64,000 nucleotides of DNA, taken from a virus. A program made the position numbers and the translations under genes. The first letter of the stretch is position 1. Each line of letters begins with the position of its first letter. The DNA lies in the IMG/VR virus record IMGVR_UViG_3300007735_000803, positions 1 to 64,000 of that record; one strand, given 5' to 3'. Of this stretch, positions 32,561 to 43,374 are shown piece after piece. The notes under the pieces were generated by a model that saw nothing but the letters and a program-made list of their open reading frames with translations, made no database searches and was not told the DNA's origin.

Positions 32561-34207
32561 ATGCCGGGATTGTTAACATTTCGACCTATACGTGGAGGAG
32601 ATTATCAGAGACGAGCCCGTACTGCCCACCCATCCTTTGTTGCAACTAATATCAGTGCAACGACTTCGAGTGGTTATTCTGTATACAAAGCAGTATTCAA
32701 CTATGCTGCACCGGAAATCAGTTCATCTAACTATTTAACCAATTCTGATGGTACTTTTCAACCATTAATTTGGAATTCAATCAATCAACTATACTATGAA
32801 TTGCCGTATGAACCATATGGAACTATGGAGCATTATGTTCCGAGCCGCACTACGAAAACATTATTCTACTCCGCTAGTTTAATATCTGTACCATACCTGT
32901 TGATGGGTGAAAAGATAAAGAGTGAGAGCGTTGTGATAACCGGATCTACTAGTGCAGGTACGCAGTTCTATCTACAAGATGATAAATACGGTAACCTCGA
33001 AGATTCCGCAATCAGTATCACTAATTTTGCTCCGAGTAGTAATTTATTGGGATATTGGTCATTCAATAACGAATACCGTTATATAAAGACAGTAACCGGT
33101 ACTCCCGTAAAAAATACTTTAGAGTATCAAAGTAATGTATTTGATCCGTTAGTGCCAGCGACAGTAAAGGATATTATATATACTACTGGATTGACTTCAA
33201 GTGGGACTACCGGATCGTATCACGGATTGGTTGCAAACTTTAACGGTTCTACTAGTTATATTGCAACAGATAATAATGATAATTTTAAGTGGGCAAAAGA
33301 TAAAAACTGGGCAATATCATTTTGGGCTAAAATATCCAATGATTCAATTCCAAATCGAATGTATATGGTTTCCAAGCAGGGCACGGAAACAGTAACTGAA
33401 TTGGGATTAAAACGAGATATTATTAAGACTTCTAAGAAAAATATCTTTAGAAATAGATACCCGTTCTTTATTGGTATGAGTAATAGTACCAGTAAACGCT
33501 TATTAGTAGAAAGGTCAGATGGTTCGAATACAGTGGCTATTTCTTCATCAATGTTTGTAGATGACAATACCTATAGGCATTACGTAGTACAGAAAACCGG
33601 AAGTAATATTGAGTTGTACGTAAACGGTGCTTTAGATAAGACAATAACTGATTCTACTGTGCACCAAACATATAACAATTCCGATATAATATTCGGCGCA
33701 TTAAATATAAGCGGTTCTAACGGATTTAGTGGATCGATGGCAGAAATTAGGATGTACAATACCGCACTAACCACGGACCAAGTTAGTTCATTAGCCAATG
33801 CACATTACCTGTCTGGATCGTTATTTCAAACTAACGTTGTAGGAAATGTTTTCTACCGTTCAGGAAATATAGTTATTTCTAGCCCGCATGCGAAATATTC
33901 AAATACAGATGTTTTAAATAATACATGGACCTTAAACTATAATGGATCCCAGCGTATTTATGAACATGAAATCTTAGTACGCGTGCCTAAAGATACATTT
34001 AATTTATCATTTAATCCTACAGTATTGCAGTCACCAGATTCTGATTTGATTTCTGGCGATTTTAGGACCGGGTCATTGAAACCATATATAAGTACAATTG
34101 GATTATATAATGATAAGAATGAAATGGTAGCCGTTGCGAAAATGGCACAACCGATACAAAAACGTGATGATATTGATTTAAACTTTATCGTCAGATTTGA
34201 TACATAA
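32561..34207 (+). CDS. LamG-domain tail fibre protein
   Basis: Encodes 548 aa. An N-terminal region (TFRPIRGGDYQRRARTAHPSF) leads to a concanavalin-A/LamG-like domain about 160-420 (LLGYWSFNNEY, GLVANFNGSTSYIA, NWAISFWAKIS, NIELYVNGALDKTI, GSMAEIRMYNTALTTDQV). The C-terminus ISTIGLYNDKNEMVAVAKMA is shared with the upstream protein. LamG modules usually bind glycans, so a receptor-binding or decoration role is likely. Confidence 0.75.
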   Translation: MPGLLTFRPIRGGDYQRRARTAHPSFVATNISATTSSGYSVYKAVFNYAAPEISSSNYLTNSDGTFQPLIWNSINQLYYELPYEPYGTMEHYVPSRTTKTLFYSASLISVPYLLMGEKIKSESVVITGSTSAGTQFYLQDDKYGNLEDSAISITNFAPSSNLLGYWSFNNEYRYIKTVTGTPVKNTLEYQSNVFDPLVPATVKDIIYTTGLTSSGTTGSYHGLVANFNGSTSYIATDNNDNFKWAKDKNWAISFWAKISNDSIPNRMYMVSKQGTETVTELGLKRDIIKTSKKNIFRNRYPFFIGMSNSTSKRLLVERSDGSNTVAISSSMFVDDNTYRHYVVQKTGSNIELYVNGALDKTITDSTVHQTYNNSDIIFGALNISGSNGFSGSMAEIRMYNTALTTDQVSSLANAHYLSGSLFQTNVVGNVFYRSGNIVISSPHAKYSNTDVLNNTWTLNYNGSQRIYEHEILVRVPKDTFNLSFNPTVLQSPDSDLISGDFRTGSLKPYISTIGLYNDKNEMVAVAKMAQPIQKRDDIDLNFIVRFDT

Positions 34208-34224
34208 AAACAAAAGAAGGTTAT

Positions 34225-34638
34225 ATGGGCGGATGGAATTCTCGATCCAAAGTAAGAAAAAAAGCAATACGGGAAGGCTTTAAGAGTGGTTTTGAATCTA
34301 AAATAGCAAAACAATTAGTTGAGCATAAAATTCCTGCTTCTGAAATTTATGAAATAACAACAATTCCTTATATTGTTCCGGAAAGTAAACACAATTATAG
34401 AGTTGATTTTACTTTACCGAACGGAATTCTTATTGAAAGTAAGGGACGTTGGGAAGCAGAGGACAGGAAGAAACACCTACTCATTAAAGAACAGCATCCT
34501 GAATTGGATATTAGAATTGTTTTCGTTTCTGCAAAAACACGGATATCAAAAAATAGTAAGACCACATATGGGCAGTTCTGCGATAAGCATGGAATTGTTT
34601 GGGCTGAGAAAGAAATACCCAAAGAGTGGTTAAAATAA
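34225..34638 (+). CDS. Endonuclease I (T7 gp3-like resolvase)
   Basis: Encodes 137 aa, the usual length. Catalytic residues of the T7 endonuclease I family are present: Glu in SGFESKIAKQL, Asp in YRVDFTLPNG, and Glu/Lys in ILIESKGRWEAEDRKKHLL. The C-terminal SKTTYGQFCDKHGIVWAEKEIPKEWL is also typical. It cleaves branched DNA (Holliday junctions) during recombination and packaging clean-up. It is followed by primase and SbcCD genes. Confidence 0.88.
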   Translation: MGGWNSRSKVRKKAIREGFKSGFESKIAKQLVEHKIPASEIYEITTIPYIVPESKHNYRVDFTLPNGILIESKGRWEAEDRKKHLLIKEQHPELDIRIVFVSAKTRISKNSKTTYGQFCDKHGIVWAEKEIPKEWLK

Positions 34639-34674
34639 TTTTGATGTTACAAGTGTTTTTATTATACTTCATAT

Positions 34675-35610
34675 ATGTTGGATAATACCCAAGAGATTGT
34701 ATCGTTACTCGAACGAGTTCTAGGAGATGCTTCAACTGTAAGTAAAACGGATGTTAGTTTCTATTGTCCGTTCTGCACTCACCATAAAAAGAAGTTGCAA
34801 GTGCATATCCAATTACAGCATTGGCGCTGTTGGGTATGTAATACTTCCGGTAAAAGTTTATATACATTACTGTCTAAAGCAAAGGCTCCGAAAGAAATAC
34901 GTAAGGAGTTAACAAAAATACTCAGTAATGGTGTCTATGTAGAGGCAGCAGATGATACTAAAGAAACTGCAATTCTTCCATATGAATATGAACCATTGTG
35001 GGTTCCGAATATGGCATCACCGCATTATAGGAATGCAGTACATTACATGTTGAATCGAGGAATAACTCCCGAAGAGATTGTTAGGTATAGAATAGGATAC
35101 TGCACAGAAGGCCCGTATTCAGGAAAAATTATTATTCCGAGTTATGATTCACGCGGTAGACTGAATTTCTTTGTATCCAGGGCCTTTTATAAAGATGATA
35201 AACACAAACATAAAAATCCTAAAATAAGTAAGGATATTATCGGGTTCGAATCATTCATAAATTGGTCACTCCCGATAGTTTTGGTTGAGGGAGCATTTGA
35301 TGCGATTGCAGTTCGAAGGAATGCAATTCCGTTATTCGGTAAAACAGTACCCGATGCACTTCGGTTTAAGATCCTAGAAGAGGATGTAAATGAAATCTAT
35401 ATTTGCCTTGATTTAGATGCGAGAGCAGATGCGTTGGAATTCGCTGAAGAATTTATGGCTATGGGAAAGAATGTTTATTTTGTTGATTTGCATCAAAAGG
35501 ACCCGTCTGAGATAGGATTTGAGGGCATGGTAAAATATATTAGGGACGCTAAAATAATGGACCGTAGCGACCTATTTAGTAAACAAATTTTAGAAATGTT
35601 TAATTCATGA
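34675..35610 (+). CDS. DNA primase (gp61/DnaG-like)
   Basis: Encodes 311 aa. The N-terminal zinc ribbon has Cys31/Cys34 (CPFC) and Cys52/Cys55 (CWVC). The catalytic core follows, with YRIGYCTEGPYSGKIIIPSYD and a TOPRIM domain (VLVEGAFDAIAV with Glu205; ICLDLDARAD). It makes RNA primers for lagging-strand synthesis. No helicase gene is adjacent in the window. The stop overlaps the next start (ATGA). Confidence 0.85.
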   Translation: MLDNTQEIVSLLERVLGDASTVSKTDVSFYCPFCTHHKKKLQVHIQLQHWRCWVCNTSGKSLYTLLSKAKAPKEIRKELTKILSNGVYVEAADDTKETAILPYEYEPLWVPNMASPHYRNAVHYMLNRGITPEEIVRYRIGYCTEGPYSGKIIIPSYDSRGRLNFFVSRAFYKDDKHKHKNPKISKDIIGFESFINWSLPIVLVEGAFDAIAVRRNAIPLFGKTVPDALRFKILEEDVNEIYICLDLDARADALEFAEEFMAMGKNVYFVDLHQKDPSEIGFEGMVKYIRDAKIMDRSDLFSKQILEMFNS

Positions 35611-38600
35611 AAGACATTACGATAGAGTGTGGTATAGAAAAGATTTCGCATATATTCCATATTGGTGATATCCATGTTAGAAATCTAAAACGCCACAAAG
35701 AGTATGAACAGGTATTCAATCGTTTATACACATATATCCAAAAGAAAAAGACAGATTCGTCCGTTATCTATGTAGCGGGAGACATCGTGCATTCTAAGAC
35801 AGATATTTCCCCAGAATTAGTATCGGTGGTGTCTGAATTCTTTAGATCACTCGCAGCAATCGCGCCTACAATTGTTATACCAGGAAACCACGATTGTAAT
35901 CTAAATAATACAAATCGATTAGATGCACTCACTCCTATAATTAATGCCTTACAATTACCGAATTTATATTATTGGATTGATACTGGTATATACCGAATGG
36001 GTGGGATAGCATTTAATGTGATGTCTGTTTTTGATTCTCCGAAAGATTTTATTCTGGCAGATAAGTTTGATGCGGAGTATAAAATTGCATTACATCACGG
36101 GGCATTACATCAAGCCCAAACAGATCTGGGTATTGAATTGTCTAATCTAAATGTAACTAAAGAATTATTTGATGGACACGATTTAGTACTTTTAGGAGAT
36201 ATACACAAAAGGCAGTTCCTTCAATTATACTCTGAAACTCCCAAAGCGCCTTCTATTGCATATTGTGGATCATTAATTCAACAGTCACATGGGGAAACGC
36301 TGGATGCGCATGGATTGATGGTGTGGGACTTAGAGAAACATTCACAACTGTCAGTTGATATAAAAAATGATTATGGTTATTATACTCTGGATGTTGTGGA
36401 TGGTGTATTGACCAATTGGTCAGATACAATTCCTAAACGTCCCAGACTTCGTGTACGGGTAACAAATACAGACGCATCTGTACTTTCCTCTATCATCGCT
36501 GAAATAAAAACAAAACGTAAAGTAGAAGAGATATCCATACAGAAGATTCGTGTTTCGAATGACGCTTCGAATATCAATAAAAACGATGCAATAAATATCC
36601 GCGATGTCGAGGTTCAGAATAAACTTATCACTTCGTACTTGAGCGATAAATACGTTTTAGGTAGTGAAATATTAGACGGTATCCGTCACATCAACCGAGT
36701 GACTAATTCTAAATTGACTGATTTACAGATATCAAGGAATATTGTATGGATACCGAAACGATTTGAATTTAGTAATATGTTTTCATATGGAGAAGACAAT
36801 TATATAGACTTTCAAAATATGTCTGGTATGTATGGATTGTTTGCCGCCAATGCAAGCGGCAAGAGTTCATTATTAGATGCACTATCATTCTGTTGTTTTG
36901 ATAAATGTTCGAGAACATCTAAATCTATTCATGTATTAAACAATAAAAAGAATTGGTTTACATGTCAATTATCGTTTGAGATAGATGGGATCGATTATAT
37001 AATCGAGCGTAGGGGAAAACGTAATGCACAGGGTAAAGTTCCGGTAATGGTTAACTTCTATCAGGTAGAAGATAACGGTGATTTAAAGATATTAAATGGT
37101 TCGGAACGTGATGAGACCAATAAGATAATACGTCAATATATCGGTGAGTATGAAGATTTTGTGATTACGGCATACTCAGTACAAAATAATAACTCCGGAT
37201 TTATTGATAAGAGTCAACGTGAACGTAAAGAATTATTGGCTTCTTTCCTTGATATCAATATATTTGAAAATCTCTATTCTGTTGCGAATGAAGAGATAAA
37301 AGATACGGCGACTCTTTTAAAACAGGCAAACCTACAAAATTATTCATCTAAGATCAAAGACTTAGAAGTATTAATACGTCAATATTCTGCAGCATTGGAT
37401 GATAAGCGTGAAGAACGTTCTGATGCTGAGTCGTTATTAAATGAATTGAATGATTTATTGTTAGACACTACGTCTAAACTAAAATCAATTGACAACACAC
37501 TAAAAAAGCCGGAATTGATACGTAATGAGATTGCTGCAATAGTTTCAAAGATTGAAGCAATCAACTCAGATATAGAAACGGCTAATGTAGTACTTTCTGG
37601 ATTTCAAACGGATTATGATTCCTTAAAGGAAAAGATCGGATCAATAAATTTTGATGCGTTGGTGACAGAAGAAAATCAATTAAATAGCGCCAAAACGGAG
37701 ATAAATCGTTTAGAGAAACAATCGTTGCAATTATCCTCTAAAATAAAACATTGTAATGATTTAATCGATACTCTTAAGAATCATGAATATGATCCTGAAT
37801 GCGAGTATTGTATTCGAAATACGTTTGTGCAACAGGCAAATGATGCTAAAAATCAATTACCTGATTTATCAAATGATTTACGACGGATTGAGGATGAATT
37901 GGTTACTTTACGTGATGTGGTTTCTAGTTCAAGAGTGGCAGAGAAACGTAAATTGGTTACTGAGTTAGAGAATACCATTCGTTCATTAGAATTCTCGATA
38001 CATAAAAAGGAGTCAGAAATTAAACATTTAAATTCTGACCGTGAAAAAGAAAATATCCAATTGAACGTTTTAAACGAACGCTTACAAAAATCTATTCAGC
38101 AGGAATCTTCAATAGTCTGGAACGATGATATAAACCGTCAATTGGTAGAATTGCGTGATGAACGTAATAAAGCACAGACTGATTATGATTTATTAAATGA
38201 AGCAGTTAATCGTCTTGGTATACAGATGGCAGTCACTGAGAAAGAATTAGCAGCTGCCAATGCAGGTATGGAGGAACTGCAACGTTTAGAAATCCTGCAC
38301 ACTGCATATCAATACTATTTAGAATGTGTGAGTAGGGATGGTATTCCATATCAGTTGATTGAGAAGGCATTACCTAAATTAGAATTTGAAATCAATAACA
38401 TTTTAAGTGAGATAGTAGATTTCAATATCCTTCTCAATACGGATGGAAAGAATATCAACGGGTATATTGTTTATGATGATGATAATGTATGGCCGATAGA
38501 ATTGGTTTCCGGTATGGAACGGTTTATTTCATCTCTTGCAATACGAACCTCACTAATAAACATATCCGCATTACCCAGAACCAACTTCTTAGTGATTGAT

Positions 38601-38783
38601 GAAGGTTTAGGTAATTTAGATAGTACGATGTTAACTACAATCGGAATAATGTTCGAATATTTAAAGACACAATTTCAGTTTATAATGATGATTTCTCACA
38701 TAGATTCATCTAGAGACATGGCAGATAAGCACATCGAATTACATAAAGAAAATGGATACTCTAAATTGATGTTCGAACCATAA
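35607..38783 (+). CDS. Fused SbcD-SbcC (gp47-gp46) recombination nuclease
   Basis: Encodes 1058 aa joining two normally separate subunits. Residues 1-about 260 are the Mre11/SbcD phosphoesterase: GDIH (20-23), GDIVH (58-62), GNHD (93-96), LHHGALHQ and LLGDIHK. From about 390 comes the Rad50/SbcC ATPase: Walker A ANASGKSS with Lys419, long coiled-coils around a zinc hook CEYC (Cys732, Cys735), the signature ELVSGMERF and Walker B VIDEGLGNLD (Asp998-Glu999). The first Gly of Walker A is replaced by Ala. It resects DNA ends for recombination-dependent replication. There is no stop or frameshift between the halves. Confidence 0.92.
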   Translation: MKDITIECGIEKISHIFHIGDIHVRNLKRHKEYEQVFNRLYTYIQKKKTDSSVIYVAGDIVHSKTDISPELVSVVSEFFRSLAAIAPTIVIPGNHDCNLNNTNRLDALTPIINALQLPNLYYWIDTGIYRMGGIAFNVMSVFDSPKDFILADKFDAEYKIALHHGALHQAQTDLGIELSNLNVTKELFDGHDLVLLGDIHKRQFLQLYSETPKAPSIAYCGSLIQQSHGETLDAHGLMVWDLEKHSQLSVDIKNDYGYYTLDVVDGVLTNWSDTIPKRPRLRVRVTNTDASVLSSIIAEIKTKRKVEEISIQKIRVSNDASNINKNDAINIRDVEVQNKLITSYLSDKYVLGSEILDGIRHINRVTNSKLTDLQISRNIVWIPKRFEFSNMFSYGEDNYIDFQNMSGMYGLFAANASGKSSLLDALSFCCFDKCSRTSKSIHVLNNKKNWFTCQLSFEIDGIDYIIERRGKRNAQGKVPVMVNFYQVEDNGDLKILNGSERDETNKIIRQYIGEYEDFVITAYSVQNNNSGFIDKSQRERKELLASFLDINIFENLYSVANEEIKDTATLLKQANLQNYSSKIKDLEVLIRQYSAALDDKREERSDAESLLNELNDLLLDTTSKLKSIDNTLKKPELIRNEIAAIVSKIEAINSDIETANVVLSGFQTDYDSLKEKIGSINFDALVTEENQLNSAKTEINRLEKQSLQLSSKIKHCNDLIDTLKNHEYDPECEYCIRNTFVQQANDAKNQLPDLSNDLRRIEDELVTLRDVVSSSRVAEKRKLVTELENTIRSLEFSIHKKESEIKHLNSDREKENIQLNVLNERLQKSIQQESSIVWNDDINRQLVELRDERNKAQTDYDLLNEAVNRLGIQMAVTEKELAAANAGMEELQRLEILHTAYQYYLECVSRDGIPYQLIEKALPKLEFEINNILSEIVDFNILLNTDGKNINGYIVYDDDNVWPIELVSGMERFISSLAIRTSLINISALPRTNFLVIDEGLGNLDSTMLTTIGIMFEYLKTQFQFIMMISHIDSSRDMADKHIELHKENGYSKLMFEP

Positions 38784-38793
38784 TTATAGATAT

Positions 38794-41700
38794 ATGGTTA
38801 AACAGCAACTTAATCCGTTATATCTATCTAATCTAATCCAAACCGCAGATGTAGTTGATACTAGTGATTTATCACCAAAGTATTTCAACATCGTCTCGTT
38901 GCCGAAGCTGTTAACCTCCGGTAAAAATCTGTTAAAGCTAGCTCCCAAATCAGGAACGTTGGTGACAGGTGCGCCCGTTCTAGTTGAGCTAATTGATGCT
39001 GCCGGGAACACGATATATCACGAAGTACTCAATTATGTAGGCAGTGATAAATCACGCTCGATTTCTATCCATATTTACCCAGATTCAGCTCCGGGCCCGG
39101 CCCGTATATACCTGGCTTCAGTTGCACGCGAAGGGCTTAACGGGGAGATCTTGAGTCCTCAGAGCAACGAATTAAATGTGGTCTGGTACGCAGATTTGGA
39201 AGTTTCTCCCGTTACAAAGAACAGTACCGAAATCATATTTACCCAGCGCCCTACGGTTACAATTCGTGAAAGAACCGTACCGTATGTTGTGCCTGCATCT
39301 GGAAGTTCAATTGACGCTACTGTAACCGGATCTGGAACGGCTACATTTCAATTACAATCATACATACGTTCAGAAAATGTATTGTCTGGTAATCGTCGTT
39401 CTAACGAGTTTATTGAGGCACAGTTAGATACTACATATAAACGTAATATACAGGCACGACCTACCGTTGCTGGTGCATTGGCTACTAGTGGCGAGTATAT
39501 TACCGTTAGTGGTTTGGGAAGCAATTCTATAAAATCTTCTGGATTCACTTTCACTAAAGATATGGTGGGCGGAAAGGTTATTGTTAGAAACGCAAAGGTA
39601 ACAAAATATTTACCGGGCGATATTGCAAATCCTGCATTACATGATCCGGCTACAATTGTATACTCTGCATCAATTATAGATGTAGTGAATTCATCTACCA
39701 TAAATGTAGATAATCCATTTAAGTACACGTTTTCATACGTAGCAACTGATGGTACAACGAAGACCACAACTATCAATTCATTTGAAGCGAGTACCAACAT
39801 TACTGCTAGTTATATTAAGTTGCGCACCAACGCCACTGCAAGTAGTTACACCGCATCATTTGTGGATTGTGAATTTACTGATTTAGCTCCTGGAGGTGGT
39901 TCAATCTATAAGATACGAACTTATTATAAGCCCACGGGTCTTTTCGGTGATTTTATTGATAATGGAGAAACTGTTTTAGTCCCGTATAATATTCTACGCG
40001 ACAAAAACAGAATTACTGCCAGTATCGCTTCAGGTATTCAAGAGGTTGAACTATCTAATATATACACTGGAAGTATCGATACATATTTTTCAAGCAGTTA
40101 TTATAACGTAGATGGTACGTTCACCGTTCGAGTTAGGGCAGTAGACGATAATATAATTGACGGGATTCGTATTGGTGGCACGGGTGGATTAGGATTTGCA
40201 TACTATAACAATTCATATGTCGAATTTGCTCCTAAAGTAGAATACACTCCCACAATCTATCGAGATACACAATATAGTTTGCGTTTTGGTGCATATGCTG
40301 AAGCTAGTGCCGATATGGTTTCTTCAAGATATCCGACGCCTAGGGTTGATGTTTTCTTAAGTGGAAGTAAAAATATTTTACTTGGGCCTAGCAAATATCG
40401 AACCGGAATACTCGATACGGAGAATTTAACTTCTCAGTATGGTGTATATGTCGGTAGTTTGGAAGGAACGGATGCGAAGTTTGATGATGCGATTTTTGAT
40501 TTTAAGGCACTAGGTAACGGACAAATACGACCGGTATTTGTAATACGTTCAGGTCGCTGGGCGTTCAATCGAATTCAAATAATAGTTCCGGTAGAAAACG
40601 GGTTTTCACCTAATTATGCTAGATTACTGACTAAGATAGATCCGATATACGATAATACAGAACAGATTTTTAAGTTTCAATATTTCGATTATCAATCCAA
40701 CCAGGCAGCGTTAGAGACCATAGTATACGGACCTAATTTTTCTGGTGGTAACACCAAACTTCTCGGTAAGACTACCGGCACCGGAATCACGATACGTGAT
40801 GATGTGGGAAATCCGGCAGAGTTGACTGGTGGTGGTGTAGTAGATATAACTCCCGGTTTAATAGAAATTAGGAATGATACTGAAGGACCTCTAAAATTAG
40901 GTCCTGGTACTATTGAGCTCTCTGGTAGTTTAGCTGATACATATACTAAAATAGAGCCGGGCGTAATACGAATTACTTCTGGATCTGGTACTACCTCAAT
41001 ATATCGGGAACCGAACGGAGTTTCAGATAACATATATTTACCATCCGGTTCCGGTATTTGGGGTACTTTCTTGCAGAATGACGGTACTGGTCATTTACAT
41101 TGGTCGTTAATAGCGGTATCCGCTTCATACGCATTGACTGCATCCTATGTAAATCCATTGCATCAGACAGTTATCATTAGTGGTGCTATAGATTTTAAAC
41201 CCACACAAGATCCAGACCCGAATGGTTTAGATGCACAAAATACTTTCCTATTTGTTAGTTCTTCTAATACATCATTGGGACGGGACCTATATATACGACA
41301 GGATGGAAATCTAGTCAAATGGAAATGGTTTGAGGGAATGTTAAACACGGGCATATTATATGGTGGTGTATTATCATACAGTGGATCCACAAACCAATTC
41401 TCAGTTTCATCTGGATCCGGCTTAATCGTAAATCATAATGCTACTAGTGGTTCTGAAATAGGCCCGACGGTTATATATGTAACATGGCCCACACAAACCG
41501 TGCCCGTAACGAATATTGCCACGACACAAAATACGTATGTATATGTAGGTAGCAATGGCAGTATTAATCAGCAATCTACATTCTTTACGCCGGAAGAGTA
41601 TCATAATTATATTCCGTTAGGTCGCGTATCGCATTATAACAGCTCTACTATTAATGGTGTTTCCGCTAACATAACTACAAATTATGATATAGATGCTCAG

Positions 41701-43374
41701 CAGAATGTCTTAATTAGGGCACTGGGCCCATTAAAGATTTCAGGATTTGAGATTTCGGGTCAGACGGGTACTTTAAGATTAAACGTATCTAACGGTGAAG
41801 CGTTTAATATGGGTGGATACTACCAATATACGCCTGATTTTCCGAGTACTTATACGCAAAACTCATCGTTCCCCACTGCAAGTATTATTAGGATATACCG
41901 TAGTGGTTCTGGATATAAATTTGATAATAACGCCGGCGCATATTACACAGAAATCGACCCGGTCAATTATGATAACGGTTCTGGTATTTTACAGACTGTA
42001 GGAAATAATAACTGGAGTATACAACGAGTTACTGTAAATCCGATATCGGGAAGAGCTCACGTATACTACGGGCAGTCTGTATATAGTACATTAAATGAAG
42101 CTATTTCTGGTTTAGCATCAGATCCATTTACGGAGGATGTATCAACTAAAAATGCTTATGTTCTTTCGGCGTACTTACTAGTTCGTGGGAACACAACAGA
42201 CTTATTAGATACTGGTAATAATAAGATAGTACAGGCGCCTCTATTCCGAGCAGCGACTGGTGTTGGCGGAGGCGGTACCGGAGGTACTTCAACCACACTA
42301 TCAGCACTAACCGATGTAGCAGTCGCTTCTATACTTGATGGTGATCTTCTTATTTATGATAATGCGTCCGGTAAATGGGTCAATAAAAAGATATTAACCG
42401 GGAATTACCAAATAACCGGCTCGTTAGGAATAACGGGAGGAGTAACCGGATCATTATTAGGAACTTCAAGTTTCGCTGTTACCTCATCATATGCAATAAT
42501 GTCAGCAGAGTCGTTGATAACATCACAGAATACCGGCAATGGTCCATACCTTCCTGTATTTGTAGATGGTGCTGGTTCTAGGCCATTATATGTAGATTCC
42601 GGATTGAGGTACAATGCTACACAGAATGCAGTGACTGCTTCATATTTTAAGGGAGATTTGGTAGGAACCGCAGACTTTGCAGTGACTGCATCATATGCAA
42701 ATCTTGCAAAAGAATCGGAGATTGGATCGCAAGAGTCTAGCCCCAACCAATTCTACGTAGTGCTATCTGCCGGATCTGGATCACGACCGTTAGGCATAGA
42801 TACTGGATTGCAGTATAATCCAACACAGAATGCGTTAACGGCTTCGTATTTCGTCGGTGCTCTAGTAGGAACTGCAAGTTATGCATCCAACTTTCCAGGC
42901 CCTAGACTTATAGGCGCGTTTCCGGGTACCGGATCAAATGTGACCGGCGGAACGGCCGCTACTAGTAGTGTTTCAATATTAGTACCAGCAAATACTCTAC
43001 GCACAAATTCAACCATCGAGATTGTATGGTCAGCATTACGGGTTGCGGGTACCAGCGGTTCTATAGCGTATAGAGCACACATAAATACAACCGATTCATT
43101 GACCGGAGCAACACAATTAGGAATACAGTCATTGACTGCCGGCCAAGGCTCTCTCAAACTAGCTCGTGATATGCAAAAGATGGGCACTGTCGGTCTAATT
43201 GCGAGCACCACGACGACACTTACGTCAGATTATAATGTCCTGGGTGGTGTCAATCCCAATACGACGGTTACGGTTGATGATTCTTCAGATTTATATTTTC
43301 TATTTTCTGCACAAAATGCTAGTGCTCTAGATATATCATGTGTATATAAAGTGAGGATAACGGAATATGCTTAA
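38794..43374 (+). CDS. Giant tail fibre protein
   Basis: Encodes 1526 aa. The N-terminal 650 residues are beta-rich with repeated Ig-like/FN3-like strands (PAPARIYLASVAREG type). A middle part holds beta-helix-like Gly/Ser repeats (GTIELSGSLADTYTKIEPGVIRITSGSG). The last 300 residues carry TASY repeats (LGTSSFAVTSSYA, VGTADFAVTASYANLAKESEIG, VGALVGTASYASN), a hallmark of Bacteroidota/marine phage fibres, also present in the 49617 fibre. It presumably is the long distal fibre. ATAATTATAGATATATG, a late-type variant, precedes the start. Confidence 0.75.
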   Translation: MVKQQLNPLYLSNLIQTADVVDTSDLSPKYFNIVSLPKLLTSGKNLLKLAPKSGTLVTGAPVLVELIDAAGNTIYHEVLNYVGSDKSRSISIHIYPDSAPGPARIYLASVAREGLNGEILSPQSNELNVVWYADLEVSPVTKNSTEIIFTQRPTVTIRERTVPYVVPASGSSIDATVTGSGTATFQLQSYIRSENVLSGNRRSNEFIEAQLDTTYKRNIQARPTVAGALATSGEYITVSGLGSNSIKSSGFTFTKDMVGGKVIVRNAKVTKYLPGDIANPALHDPATIVYSASIIDVVNSSTINVDNPFKYTFSYVATDGTTKTTTINSFEASTNITASYIKLRTNATASSYTASFVDCEFTDLAPGGGSIYKIRTYYKPTGLFGDFIDNGETVLVPYNILRDKNRITASIASGIQEVELSNIYTGSIDTYFSSSYYNVDGTFTVRVRAVDDNIIDGIRIGGTGGLGFAYYNNSYVEFAPKVEYTPTIYRDTQYSLRFGAYAEASADMVSSRYPTPRVDVFLSGSKNILLGPSKYRTGILDTENLTSQYGVYVGSLEGTDAKFDDAIFDFKALGNGQIRPVFVIRSGRWAFNRIQIIVPVENGFSPNYARLLTKIDPIYDNTEQIFKFQYFDYQSNQAALETIVYGPNFSGGNTKLLGKTTGTGITIRDDVGNPAELTGGGVVDITPGLIEIRNDTEGPLKLGPGTIELSGSLADTYTKIEPGVIRITSGSGTTSIYREPNGVSDNIYLPSGSGIWGTFLQNDGTGHLHWSLIAVSASYALTASYVNPLHQTVIISGAIDFKPTQDPDPNGLDAQNTFLFVSSSNTSLGRDLYIRQDGNLVKWKWFEGMLNTGILYGGVLSYSGSTNQFSVSSGSGLIVNHNATSGSEIGPTVIYVTWPTQTVPVTNIATTQNTYVYVGSNGSINQQSTFFTPEEYHNYIPLGRVSHYNSSTINGVSANITTNYDIDAQQNVLIRALGPLKISGFEISGQTGTLRLNVSNGEAFNMGGYYQYTPDFPSTYTQNSSFPTASIIRIYRSGSGYKFDNNAGAYYTEIDPVNYDNGSGILQTVGNNNWSIQRVTVNPISGRAHVYYGQSVYSTLNEAISGLASDPFTEDVSTKNAYVLSAYLLVRGNTTDLLDTGNNKIVQAPLFRAATGVGGGGTGGTSTTLSALTDVAVASILDGDLLIYDNASGKWVNKKILTGNYQITGSLGITGGVTGSLLGTSSFAVTSSYAIMSAESLITSQNTGNGPYLPVFVDGAGSRPLYVDSGLRYNATQNAVTASYFKGDLVGTADFAVTASYANLAKESEIGSQESSPNQFYVVLSAGSGSRPLGIDTGLQYNPTQNALTASYFVGALVGTASYASNFPGPRLIGAFPGTGSNVTGGTAATSSVSILVPANTLRTNSTIEIVWSALRVAGTSGSIAYRAHINTTDSLTGATQLGIQSLTAGQGSLKLARDMQKMGTVGLIASTTTTLTSDYNVLGGVNPNTTVTVDDSSDLYFLFSAQNASALDISCVYKVRITEYA

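Noticed and set aside
34373-34633. 86-aa ORF inside the endonuclease I gene
   Set aside because: Frame-shifted shadow; the main frame has all catalytic residues.
42405-42746. Minus-strand ORFs across fibre genes (several of about 100 aa)
   Set aside because: All are antisense shadows of repetitive Ser/Thr-rich fibre codons with no conserved features.
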